Assembly: GCA_958450365.1 (NCBI GenBank) | Contig: CAUEEP010000932.1 | Location: forward strand, 1,810,501-1,874,500 | DNA length: 64,000 nucleotides | From: Mesorhabditis belari | Lineage: Eukaryota > Nematoda > Chromadorea > Rhabditida > Rhabditidae | Reading direction: 5' to 3' | In this document: positions 10,901 to 20,370 of the stretch, piece after piece | Layout of the letters: each line of letters begins with the position of its first letter | Position numbering within the stretch: position 1 is the first letter of the stretch | Notes under the pieces: model-generated | Database searches by the model: none | Told to the model about the DNA's origin: nothing | Seen by the model: the letters and a program-made list of their open reading frames with translations, nothing else | Program-made: the position numbers and the translations under genes

Positions 10901-13209
10901 GTAAGCGCTGTGTACGGAAAATGGATCATCATTGTGAGTTTTTGAAAATTTTAAAGTATCACAAAGTCCCAATGTCCAATTGACCATAAAGTAACCCAAA
11001 AAAAGACGTCAAAATCGTTCAAGTGTTGAGATTAAATGCCTACTTTCACTTAAATGAAGTGAAATTTGCATAAAAAGTTCCAAATTTGAACTTGAATTGG
11101 CAAATCGACACTTAAAGTCCGATTTGCATTTTAAAATGGCATTTGCTGTAAGATTTGTTTGAGTATTTTGTGATTAGCAGGCTTGGTCGAGTAGTTAGCA
11201 GGCTTGACCGAGTAGTTAGTAGGCTTAGCCGAGTAGTTAGCAGGCTTAGCTAACGTTTCAAAGATCTAAGGGTTAATCCTGGCCAAGAAAATAGGACTTT
11301 ACAATACATTTAAACCTAAAAGACCATGAAATCCACGTCTGCAAAGTCAAGGAAATCCACGAAATCTACGATTTTTAGGTCCATGGGTGAACAACTGTGT
11401 CGGCGAGTTCAATCAGAAATTCTTCTTGCAATTTTTGTTCTACGTCGCCCTCAGCAGCACATATTCGTTATTGTGAGTTTTATTGAATCTTTATTTTATC
11501 GCTTTTTCTTTTAGTATAATCATCATTTCGTGGGCGAATCATAACGAATTTGGAACAACGGGGTTGAAAGGGCCAAATGGACCGAATGTTCATCATGCTA
11601 AAGTGTAAGTTTCTTTAAGAAATTATTGCCTATTGGTTCTAAAGGGTGACCTAGGACACTGTTGGTATTTTGCGTGATTCGAAAAGTTACCATCGATACT
11701 GTAGTTGTTTAGTGCAAACTCTAAATATGACCTAGCGGTGTTGTAAATTGGATTAAACTCTAAAAGATCCTCTTTTCGGGTACTGTAGCTATTTAGACGT
11801 ATTCCAAAAAGTGACCTAGGGTTATTGTGGGTATTTTGATAGATTTGCTTATCTAAATTCCATTTTTAGACTTCACACGATTGTCATCTCGATCGAGAGC
11901 GCTCTCTTTGGCATGTTCGTCATCGCGGTTTCATGTGATCAGGTGGGGATTTTGTTTTGCTGGAAAAATTTTATTAGACTTGGTTCAGTAGAAAATTTGC
12001 TTTTTTATCGTAAGGATTATTTTCTAATTGATTTTCCCCTTCAGCTACAAGCGATATGGAACGACGAGACGGCTGTGGAAGCGGTGCAAAGGAGGGGCAT
12101 GCGGGCGACTCGGCGACAGAAGTCTTCGTGGAGTGCCCTCTCGCAAGTTTGTGGACACGGTGAGTGCCTTTTTTTCTGATTTGCTTGACCGTGCTTCTGG
12201 CCTGACCGGCCATCACTTATGGTCTTGAGGACGAGCCCTAGTGGGCTTGTATTCGGTGTCCTAGACTTGGCTAGGTGTCCAGTACCATAGACTAGGACTA
12301 GCGACTGTACTGGTATCTAACCAGTACCGGTATCCAGTTCTTCAGCTATGTACGACAGCTTTGGTCACTATTAGGGTATCAGAGACCTGGGCGGGCTCTA
12401 GTCTGGCCTGATCTAGAATTAGAACTAGCCTGGATCTGGTTCTGCATCTGAACCTGAATGTGACTGGCACTTTAACAAGGGAAAGATACCGAGTCAAGCT
12501 GACCCTTTGACTCGAGACGAAGTCCATCTTATAGAGTCGGCCATTGGGATCTCGAATCTGTTTTTAGTTTTTGCAGAACGCTTCGCAAATGCGAGATGTC
12601 TAAATTTTGGACTCCTTAAGAAGTCGTCAAACGCTCCCCAAACAAGTGCTTCGGTGGTCTAGTGAGTAGCCTGCTAGACAACTAGACAAGCCTGCTAGAC
12701 ATCTAGACAAGCCTGCTAGACAACAGACAAGCCTGCTATTGCGTTTTTGCTCCAAGTTCGAGTCCCACTCTCGCCAAACTTTTTTGCTTTTTCAAAAAAC
12801 TGTTTTCCTACGTATTTGTAATGAATAATAGAGTTGAATTTATATTTTATACACCGTTGAATTTTATACGTCGCTTTCTGCAACTTCAACAAATAATTTA
12901 CAAAAGCTGGAACTTAAACCAAAGTATCAAAAGCAGTAGATAAGTATTGAAAAATTTAATTTACGAAGCGTTCTGCAAAAGTTAGAAGCGGATTCGAGAT
13001 CCCCATGGCCAACTCTAGAAGATGGACTCGGTCTCGAGTCAAAAAACCAGCTTGGCTTGGCGCCTTTCCCTTGTAAGACCATGCCTGGCCACCATTGATT
13101 AATTTTCCCATTTTCAGGCGGTCTCCTCACGTGGTTACTGCCTTGCTCAAGTGTTCCCCATGTGTCCGAAATAGCGCCGATCGAGCACAATGCACATTTT
13201 ACCGTTTGA
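7905..13209 (+). CDS. DHHC-type protein S-palmitoyltransferase, ZDHHC3/7-like
   Basis: This integral membrane enzyme transfers palmitate to cysteines of target proteins; ZDHHC3 and ZDHHC7 act mainly at the Golgi. Exons: 7905-7975 (tentative first exon, weak GTTGGC donor), 8636-8773, 9690-9803, 9898-10006, 10831-10933, 11379-11472, 11515-11604, 11870-11942, 12045-12159 and 13118-13209. All phases agree, giving 332 codons. Visible features are TM1 at about 40-66, TM2 at about 72-92, DPG at 98-100, a Ser/Asp/Glu-rich acidic insert, the Cys-rich domain from CTRC at 151, the catalytic DHHC at 176-179 (split across two exons) followed by PWVNNCVGE, two more helices, and DETAVE in the place of the TTxE motif. 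The C-terminal arrangement matches ZDHHC3/7. If exon 1 is wrong, the start would be the ATG at 8658. The introns carry a MITE, foldbacks and tRNA-like fragments. Confidence 0.9.
8300..8395. repeat. TTA/ATTACT low-complexity tract
   Basis: Repeats of TTATTATATTAC and ATTACT in the first intron of the palmitoyltransferase gene. A GAA-rich tract of about 45 bases lies in the next intron near 8990-9033. Confidence 0.6.
10061..10527. mobile_element. 467-bp TA-flanked MITE in an intron of the DHHC gene
   Basis: It starts CCGTAAAAACTAATAGAA and ends with the inverse (TTCTATTAGTTTTTACGG), with TA at 10059-10060 and 10528-10529. A second palindrome lies at its centre (CAATCATTTTGTTCTAAACG and its inverse). 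It sits wholly within the intron 10007-10830 and so does not disturb the coding frame. Confidence 0.8.
10610..10670 (+). repeat. Fragment of a tRNA-like repeat
   Basis: CTTGTCTCCTAGTCGG followed by GGCTCGATCCCGGC resembles the 3' half of the tRNA-like repeat at 58476-58542 (CTTGTCTCCCAGTCGG, GGTTCGAGTCCCGGC). The A-box half is missing, so it is not a functional tRNA gene. Confidence 0.4.
11170..11255. repeat. Short tandem repeat of about 25 bp
   Basis: Four tandem copies of GCAGGCTTGGCCGAGTAGTTA-like units, each resembling the A-box end of the tRNA-like repeats. Located in the intron that interrupts the DHHC active-site exons. Confidence 0.5.
12495..13048. repeat. Foldback element with a tRNA-like insert in the last DHHC intron
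   Basis: About 12500-12595 and 12962-13045 are inverted diverged copies (GACTCGAGACGAAGTCCATC and CAGAACGCTTCG appear on both arms). Between them, 12650-12775 begins with an A-box-like GGTGGTCTAGTGAGTAG and ends with a B-box-like AAGTTCGAGTCCCACT. Three copies of CAAGCCTGCTAGACA-like units separate the two halves, so it cannot fold as a normal tRNA. Confidence 0.5.
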
Positions 13210-13657
13210 ACATACGCCTTATAAAGATTTAAAAAGTAAATTAGCTCCACGGATGTTGTCAAGTGTTTTTTTTGTATTTTTTAGTGTTTTTTTTAGCAAA
13301 CGCGCTTCACGCTTTTACCCTGTGCGTCCCAAAAATTAACCCTCAATTTTCATTCGTCTCTTTGTCCCTTTGTCCATTATTTATTTATCATTTATATTTT
13401 TTTTGCGCTTCATCAAGATATTTTCATTCTACGGGTACCACCCTATATAAAGATTTGCTTTGTAATCAATATTATTTATATTTTTTATATGCAAATTTTT
13501 AGGTATTTCCTTTATTTATTCGATCAGTGAGGCTCCGAGATACGGGTAGATTCTTCTTCTTGGCTAACGAAATGTGCTCCGCTTTGTGAAATTTCTTTTG
13601 GACTTTATTTGCATTTTGTGGAAATAAAGTTTTATGAAAAATAGGGAGATTATTGAT
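13210..13657. other. 3' flank of the DHHC gene
   Basis: AT-rich sequence after the TGA at 13207-13209. An AATAAA hexamer lies in GGAAATAAAG near 13620. No other gene is recognised. Confidence 0.4.
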
Positions 13658-13659
13658 TA

Positions 13660-13935
13660 CCGTAGAAGACCGGGTAAAGAGTATCATCGCGTACTCCTGC
13701 GTAGCAGCCCTTTTTAAAGATTTCTTTTCTACATAAAAAAAGCTTTCAATGAAGTGCTATAGAGCTGGAAAATGGCTCAAAAATCTGTTAGCTCATTTGG
13801 CATTTTTGAGTCATTTTCCAGCCCTATAGCACTTCATTGAAAGCTTTTATGTAGAAAAGAAATCTTTAAAAAGGGCTGCTACGCAGGAGTACGCGATGAT
13901 ACTCTTTATCCGGTCTTCTATTCGAAGAAATACGG
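13660..13935. mobile_element. CCGTA-tipped MITE downstream of the DHHC gene
   Basis: Left end CCGTAGAAGACCGGG; the inverted arm ends at 13920, and after about ten extra bases TACGG closes the element, with TA at 13658-13659 and 13936-13937. The arms (about 13663-13775 and 13805-13920) pair almost perfectly, including GCTACGCAGGAGTACGCG. Confidence 0.65.
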
Positions 13936-14150
13936 TATTTTACGTTGAAATGGTACGCTACAAAAAGGTGTCTTTTAGGAAATTAGTGCAAAATAGGGAT
14001 TGTTTACGGTAGCTTTTCAATCAAATTAAAATGCCGAGCAGATTTGAGAGAATCCCCCGATCCATTCGCCACATCGGATTCCCCGTACCGTAGTAGTACG
14101 ATTGATAATCTGAAAATGGGACTGTGTTTCCGAAAAAACGTGTCATTTTC

Positions 14151-14304
14151 CTCCAAAAACTACCGTAATCTTACCTCTATTTTTTTTATTGAATCTATCA
14201 ACTTTTTGGTTTGATTTTGTGAAGGTTCACAAAGGATATCGAAATGATTCAAAAGTGGATAGCTTTGATGGAAATAGAGACTAGATTACAGTAGTTTTTG
14301 GGGA
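14151..14304. repeat. Small inverted-repeat element
   Basis: CCAAAAACTACCGTAATC at the left is answered by GATTACAGTAGTTTTTGG at the right. About 100 bases of AT-rich sequence separate the arms. The TACGGTAG-like ends recall the CCGTA MITEs. Confidence 0.5.
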
Positions 14305-14487
14305 AAGGGTGCACGATTTAGGAAACGGCATTAGATTTTTGCGAAACAAACTTGTGTATCCTTGTGCCCGAGACGAGGGCTGCTGAGAGAAACGCTCGAG
14401 GAAAACGTTGGGCACACGGTTGAAAATCTCACCGAATGGATAATTGTTGGAGAGTCCTGCAAGTGAAGATCTCTAATCTAGTATATA

Positions 14488-14725
14488 AAAGGATCTGTCT
14501 GTCTATCTGTTTGTCTGTTTGTTTGTTTGTTTGTTTGTCTGTCTGTCTGTTTGTCTATTTGTTTGTCTGTCTGTTTGTCTGTCTGTTTGTCTGTCTGTTT
14601 GTCTGTCTGTTTGTCTATCTATCTATCTATCTATCTGTCTGTTTGTTTGTCTGTCTGTTTCTCTGTCTGTCTGTCGGTCTGTCTGTCTATCTGTCTGTCT
14701 ATCTGTCTGTCTATCTGTCTGTCTA
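14488..14725. repeat. TGTC/TGTT tetranucleotide array
   Basis: About 60 tetranucleotide units of CTGT, TTGT and CTAT. All forward frames stay open because the units contain no stop, which explains the apparent proteins of Cys, Leu, Ser and Val. The array is flanked by two similar copies of ATTGTTGGAGAG (14440s and 14760s). Confidence 0.95.
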
Positions 14726-14784
14726 AGGTCGTACGGGGGGTCGAACCCGGGTCGTAGACATTGTTGGAGAGATCTGCGCAAGTA

Positions 14785-14959
14785 TTTTGGCACATGCAAC
14801 TATGGAGGAGGTGATATTATGGTTTGAGCCGGCTTTTCTTTCCAGGGTGTGGTCAATTTGAAGTTCTTGTTAAATCGGATGAACAATCAAGATTATATCA
14901 ATGTTCTGGATGATTGTCTCGTGCCTTTTCTTGCTCAAAGCGCGCTCCGTCAGCCCTAG
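14785..14959 (+). pseudogene. Tc1/mariner transposase fragment, N-side part
   Basis: The plus-strand reading gives YGGGDIMV, a TGA where Trp is expected, then AGFSFQG and NQDYINVLDDCLVPF up to a TAG at 14957-14959. GGGDIMVW is the conserved block between the first two catalytic Asp residues of Tc1-like enzymes, and the following block is also typical. It belongs to a different subfamily from the element at 3653-5280. The upstream part has been replaced by the tetranucleotide array. Confidence 0.65.
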
Positions 14960-15044
14960 TCAGAAGCCATCGGCTGGTTGAGCTTGTAAGCTACAGTGGT
15001 GTACTGATTCAACTTTTCAGCTGCAACAGATCAACGTACACTAG

Positions 15045-15215
15045 GCTTACAACGATCTTTGGCTTGCAGCGATCTTTGGCTTACAGCGATCTTTGGCTTA
15101 CAGCGATCTTTGGCTTACAGCGATCTTTGGCTTACAGCGATCTTTGGCTTACAGCGATCTTTGGCTTACAACGATCTTTGGCTTGCAGCGATCTTTGGCT
15201 TACAGCGATCTTTCA
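15045..15215. repeat. 17-bp minisatellite
   Basis: About ten tandem copies of GCTTACAGCGATCTTTG with rare single-base variants (ACAACG, GCTTGC). Confidence 0.95.
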
Positions 15216-15447
15216 ATTACCCTTCTAGCTGTTCTAGAGCTTGTAAGTCGGGCTCAGGCCTGGCTTCTAGCTGATCAAGTTGTGCTTAACTATAAGTAAG
15301 CCAAGCCTGTATCAGGCTCTTGGACTGGGCCTGGTAACTAGGCTAGGATAAGTCTGCTACAACACCCGAACTTTGTCCGTACCTGGCCGCGCCTTGTTAT
15401 TGTACAATGCCAGGACTGGGCCAAGTAAACGTGCCCAGCACTGACTT

Positions 15448-15630
15448 TCAAACGTGCTCAGCACTGAGACTCATCGACCCTTCAAAAAGCCTACCGTACT
15501 GCCCGGATTGTCCATATCGATTTGCTGAATAGCTACCGTAACCCGGGTAATAAATTCTTCCTCCTCGATTCTCCCATTGGCAATAATAGCATTTAAAAAG
15601 AAAAATCGAGAAAAGCAAGGAAAATTTCAT
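15448..15630 (-). CDS. Putative secreted Gly/Tyr-rich peptide (first exon or short gene)
   Basis: The minus-strand ATG at 15630 opens a 60-codon frame. Residues 1-18 (MKFSLLFSIFLFKCYYCQ) look like a signal peptide. A Tyr/Gly-rich stretch with YYPGYGSYS and YGQSGQYG follows. A possible donor (ACG|GTAGGC) lies after residue 45, so the rest of the frame may be intron. The layout recalls exon 1 of the gene at 41662-44648 (signal peptide, then Gly/Tyr-rich segment, then donor). Comparable nematode peptides include neuropeptide-like and antimicrobial YGGYG families, but no specific match can be claimed. No matching second exon is found downstream on this strand. Confidence 0.4.
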   Translation of the reverse strand: MKFSLLFSIFLFKCYYCQWENRGGRIYYPGYGSYSANRYGQSGQYGRLFEGSMSLSAEHV

Positions 15631-15949
15631 ATTTTGACAATGAAATCGAAATGTTTTTCTGGATTTTCAAAAATGTTTTTTTTTCGCTCAAATTTCTCAC
15701 TTTTCCCATTCCAACAATGGCATTAGCGCATTGTAAACCAGAAAAAAAAAGCCGAAAAGTGATCAGTTTTGCGCGATTTTTGCGCGAACGAGAATATTCT
15801 ATTGAAAAATGAAAATATTTGTAAAGAAAATATTTTCGATAAACAAATAAAATGACTTTTTTTTTTTTTAAACTGGTTGAGGTTTTAGACTTTAAACTTT
15901 TTAAATTCGCTGAGCCTCATCTGGTTCTGGTTTAAGTAAAAGTTTGAAA

Positions 15950-16345
15950 TTTGAAAATCTAAGGAAATTGGCGTTGCACAGAATCGTTACCTCTGCTTAA
16001 AATTGATTTTAAGCCAAGAAAATTTGACTAAAGCCAAGAAAATCTTTGCTTAAAAAACAATTTTCAGGCAATCTGGAACGCACAACGAAATCTAGTTAAA
16101 GAAAATTTTTGAAATTTGAAGATCTAAGGGAACTGGTTGCACAGAATCGTTACCTCTGCTGAAAATTGACTTTAAGCCAAGAAAATTCTTGTTTAAAATC
16201 AATTTTTAGGCAATCTGGAACGCACAACGAAATCTGGTTAAAGAAAATTTTTGAAATTTGAAAATCTAAGGAAACTGGTTGGACAGATTGTTTGAAAATT
16301 TGAGATTTTCTCAAAAAATTCTGGCTGAAAGTCAATTTTTGGGAA
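15950..16345. repeat. Three tandem units of about 140-150 bp containing the TCCAG box
   Basis: Diverged copies share GAAATTTGAAAATCTAAGG, CAGAATCGTTACCTCTGCT and CAATCTGGAACGCACAACG. The last phrase is, in reverse, TGTGCGTTCCAGATTG, a variant of the box discussed in the findings. The third unit is degraded. Confidence 0.6.
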
Positions 16346-16496
16346 ATCTAGAAAAGCGTCTCATTCTCAAACTAACTGTAAAAGTGTTGAGAATGATTTT
16401 ACCCCTAAATTATTGACCTTCAAAGCTTCAAAGACTTGACACTCATTCAAGTTGTAGCCAAGAATAGTGTCGAGGAGAAAAGCTCTACGATAGCTT

Positions 16497-16570
16497 TTAT
16501 CTAGCCGGCCTTTATCCAGCTTTTATCCGGCTTTTATCCGGCCTTTATCCAGCCTTTATCCAGCTTTTAT
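16497..16570. repeat. 10-11-bp minisatellite
   Basis: About seven copies of CTTTTATCCGG / CTTTATCCAG. Confidence 0.8.
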
Positions 16571-16934
16571 CAAGACTGGGAACATTACGGAACTCAAAGA
16601 TGTCCCATAGGTCACTCAAAGATCTCCCCATAGGTCATTGTACTTTGTTTGGAGCAGCATTTCATCAGAAATCTTGCTTCAACTTTGCTCATATGGCGTT
16701 GCTCATAGTTGCTCACGCAACTTTGCTCATAATTGGGTGACAAAGAAAGATCCAAATAACTCATATCATTAATATAAAGCTCTAGAAATGACAATGAGAC
16801 TGAGAAAAGCTAAGAAATTTCTGAGTGAAAGTGAGACTTTTTGAAAAAAAAAGAAGGAAATGATGGGGTAGTTTTTGAACAAAAAAACAAGTTCGTTGGC
16901 GCCAGTTGATGACTGTTTAATGCTTTAATGAAAC

Positions 16935-17055
16935 AAAAGATATTCAGCTATACAGCTATACAGCTATTCAGCTATACAGCTATTCAGCTATTCAGCTATT
17001 CAGCTATTCATTTATTCAGCTATTCAGTTATTCAGCTATTCAGCTATTCATTTAT
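16935..17055. repeat. 9-bp minisatellite
   Basis: About thirteen copies of ATTCAGCTA, with TACAGCTA and ATTTATTCA variants. Confidence 0.9.
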
Positions 17056-17403
17056 TCCATTTTGCTGGCTAAATAATTTCCTTACTCTAATCTGAGTTTA
17101 CTTTGAGTTTAGATTCTTGTTCTGCTTCGAAGTGATCCGATGGTGTTTGGGACTCGAAAACTTTGGTGCTGGTTCTTTGATGGTTTTAGACGCCTTCGGT
17201 GCTGATGATCGCTTTGAGCATAGCTCTGATCATCGCTCTGATGATCGCTCTGAGGATGGTTTCGAATCGGATGAATCGGATGAATCGTTTTGACTATATG
17301 GTCTTGCTCGATTGCTTGCTACCGTTTTTGCTCTTAAATCCAACCGTTCCCTATGTGTAACACGACAACGCGTCGATTCATCGAGCCGGAGACACCGCGA
17401 GAC

Positions 17404-17505
17404 GGAGATGTGAGGTTGAGGCTGAGCTGAGGCTGAGCTGAGGCTGAGCTGAGGCTGAGCTGAGGCTGAGCTGCGGCTGAGCTGAGGCTGAGCTGAGGCT
17501 GAGCA
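17404..17505. repeat. 11-bp minisatellite
   Basis: About nine copies of GAGGCTGAGCT. The apparent Ser/Ala/Gln-rich minus-strand frame across it is a repeat artefact. Confidence 0.9.
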
Positions 17506-17522
17506 ACAACAACATTGCAACT

Positions 17523-17657
17523 TTGGACTGACCCGCTCGATCTCCAGACGTCAATCCGATAGGGAATTTATGCCGAATACTTGTCCAAGCTGGCTACAAG
17601 AGTCATCGTCAGTTTCAAGACGTTTTTGCACTTAAAGCAGCGATCCGCTTGGCCTGA
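17523..17657 (+). pseudogene. Tc1/mariner transposase fragment, C-terminal part
   Basis: The frame reads LD, a TGA where Trp is expected, then PARSPDVNPIGNLCRILV and continues to a TGA at 17655-17657. This is the conserved DWPARSPDxNPIENLW block. The catalytic Glu is replaced by Gly (GGG) and the final Trp by Cys. It is probably the other end of the element seen at 14785-14959, with about 2.5 kb of minisatellites and other repeats between them. Confidence 0.65.
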
Positions 17658-17669
17658 AGCGATCTCGAG

Positions 17670-17788
17670 TGGCCTCTGCTGACCTCTGCTGACCTCTGCT
17701 GACCTTTGCTGACCTCTGGTGACCTCTGCTGATCTCTGCTGACCTCTGGTGACCTCTGCTGATCTCTGCTGATCTCTGCTGGACCTCT
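17670..17788. repeat. 10-bp minisatellite
   Basis: About twelve copies of GACCTCTGCT with GATCTCTGCT and GACCTCTGGT variants, directly after the transposase fragment. Confidence 0.9.
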
Positions 17789-17789
17789 G

Positions 17790-18404
17790 CTCTTTAAAAC
17801 CTCATCACTTCAATGCCAAACCACATTTTTCAAGTAATTAATCGTTCTGGCGCGTGTACAGATTATTAGCTTTGATTTTCGTTTTAATTTTCGTTTTAAT
17901 TTTCATTTTGATACCTACCGTAGCCTGGTATACTTTGTGTTTTATTTTGGATAGCCTGGTATACTTTGTGCTCCCGTAAACGCATCCCTTCTGCCACACT
18001 GAATTCCTCGAGTCAAAAGAGCCATTTCCGACTTCAAAAGAGGCTAATGGTGGCAAATTTCGCTTTCGAACAGAGCTTGTTTAGGTGATGTAAAAAAAAA
18101 ATGAGACTGTCAAAAGGGGTTTAGGCTTGGAAAGACGAGGAAAAAGATGAAAAGCCGAAAAAACGAATCCCTTTCGTCGAATTGGATGTCACAGACAGAA
18201 ATGCAATCACGAAAATTCGACAAATCAACATTTTCGTTGACACAAATTTGCGGTGTTGGATCTCGTTTTTCCTCTCACTTTAATATGCAAATTTTTGTGG
18301 ATTTCACTTCTTCTGGGTTTTTCGCTGTACAGTACCCCGTTTTGTATGTAATTTGTTACAGTAAATTGTCTAAATCTCCAGCTTTGCCTGAATTTTAGCT
18401 CTCT
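17790..18404. other. No gene seen
   Basis: Short tandem phrases only (GTTTTAATTTTC at 17880s; AGCCTGGTATACTTTGTG twice at 17930-17970). An open frame of 83 codons at 18147-18398 has no recognisable domain. Confidence 0.35.
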
Positions 18405-18960
18405 TTTGGCTCTTAACCATTTTCTATAAACCGACCCACTTTGAAAGCTTATAACTTTGTCCAGAGAGAAGATTATTCATAACTTTTTATCTCTTTGGAT
18501 AGAGGAGATTTCAGGCTTTCGAATGATACCAAATAAAGCTTGATGGAGCCAATCGATCCCGAGAATTGGTTGCTTGCTCCTCTTCTCGCATTTTCTATAA
18601 ACCGACTCACTTTACAAGCTCATAACTTTGTCCAGAGATCAGATTATTCTTAACCTTTTATATTATTAGATAGAGGAGATTTCAGGCTTTCGAATGATAC
18701 CAAATAAAGCTTGATTGAGCCAATCGATCCCGAGAAAATGGTGAGCGAAACTTTTGGCCTCGGAAAACGATTGCGTAACTAAACCGGTGCCATTTTTGGG
18801 ATCGGCTAAGTCGATCTAGCTCTATTTGGTATCATTCGAAAGCCTGAAATCTCCTCTATCCAATAATATAAAAAGTTAAGAATAATCTTATCTCTGGACA
18901 AAGTTATGAGCTTTTAAAGTGGGTCGGTTTATAGAAAATGAGAGAAGTGCCGGTTGCCGG
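18405..18960. repeat. Compound foldback with two direct and one inverted arm
   Basis: A unit containing TTTCTATAAACCGAC, CATAACTTTGTCCAGAG and TTTCAGGCTTTCGAATGATA occurs directly at about 18418-18560 and 18592-18735, and inverted at about 18815-18945. The inverted arm pairs with the second copy more closely than with the first, which suggests a foldback that captured a tandem duplication. Confidence 0.7.
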
Positions 18961-19249
18961 TCGAGAAGAGGAGCAAGCAACAAGATTTTCTATCTAATGA
19001 CAATAATCCTCTAGTATTTAAGTTTCCAGGGTTCTGGATAGGCTTAGTGTGCTGTAGCTGGGTTTGCTCAGCTCAAAGTTCATGTTTTTGTTTTCATCCT
19101 CAGCCAAGTGCAGTCTTTTCTCTCCGAAAAGTCTCTTTTTCATCCATTTCCAAGGTCATTTTTGCCAAAAAGTCCCTTTTTTTTCAAGTTTTCCAGAAAT
19201 AAACAAAAATTTGCTCGTTTCCATCTTTAGTAAGCGTCTTTTCAGTGGT

Positions 19250-19990
19250 ATTTTGACTGTAATGACGTCATTTTTGGTGGCATGACGTCATTTTTGGTGT
19301 AATGACGTCACTTTTGATGTAATGACGTCATTTTTGGTGGAATGACGTCACTTTTGGTGGAATGACGTCATTTTTGGTGGTATGACGTCATTTTTGGTGG
19401 AATGACGTCACTTTTGGTGTAATGACGTCAGTTTTGGTGTTATGACGTCACTTTTGGTGTAATGACGTCACTTTTGGTGTAGTGACGTCACTTTTGGTGT
19501 AATGACGTCATTTTTGGTGTAATGACGTCATTTTTGGTGTAATGACGCCATTTTTGATGTAATGACGTCATTTTTGGTTCAAAGAGGTCATTTTGTTGGA
19601 ATGCCGTCATCTTTGGGTGTAATCACGTCATTTTTTGACGTAATGACGTCACTTTTGGTGTAATCACGTCATTTTTGGAGTAATGACGTCACTTTTGATG
19701 TTATGACGTCATTTTTGGTGGAATGACGTCACTTTTGGTGGAATGACGTCATTTTTGATGCTATGACGTCATTTTTGGTGGAATGACGTCACTTTTGGTG
19801 TAATGACGTCATTTTTGGTGTAATCACGGCACTTTTGGTGGAATGACGTCACTTTTGGTGGAATGACGTCATTTTTGGAGTAATCACGTCACTTTTGGTG
19901 TAATGACGTCATTTTTGGTGTAATCACGGCATTTTTGGTGTTATGACGTCATTTTTAATATCATGACGTCACTTTTGCTGTAATGATGCC
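19250..19990. repeat. 20-bp minisatellite carrying the CRE palindrome TGACGTCA
   Basis: About 36 tandem units of AATGACGTCATTTTTGGTGT, alternating CATTTTTGG and CACTTTTGG versions. Nearly every unit keeps TGACGTCA, the consensus cAMP-response element bound by CREB/ATF bZIP factors. A few units have TCACGTCA, TGACGCCA or TCACGGCA. No gene promoter is recognised nearby. Confidence 0.95.
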
Positions 19991-20370
19991 TCTTTGAAAA
20001 GGTTTCTTTCAAAAATGAGCTTAATTGAATGATCTCAATGAAATCGATCCGGAAATGCCGTGACTTTTTGTGGGTTTTGGTTGGTTTTGGTTGTGTTTCT
20101 TTTTCAAGCATTTTGTGTAACCACAGACAGCTGACTCTTTTCCTCGCCCCAGAAAGCGCTTTAGTTTGACTTTTGCTTGAGTTTTGCTTGAGTTTTAAAC
20201 TTTTAAAGTATATTTTAAGAAATATTTTAAGGGATAGTTTAAAGTATTCAGTTAAGTTTTTCAAAAAAAAATCAAAAAATTTTTTTTTTTGGCGGCTTGA
20301 GGAATCGAACTTGTCCCTTTTTTAGGGCAATCGCCTTTGAAAGAAATCCCTCTATAAAGCCCTTTTAGCA
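19991..20370. other. No gene seen
   Basis: Sequence between the CRE array and the first arginine-type tRNA-like repeat cluster. It holds short repeats of TTTTGGTTGG and of TTTTAAGTATATTTTAAG-like phrases only. Confidence 0.3.

Noticed and set aside
14436..14827. Cys/Leu/Ser/Val repeat proteins
   Set aside because: Produced by the TGTC/TGTT tetranucleotide array; only the last part of one frame matters, as a transposase remnant.
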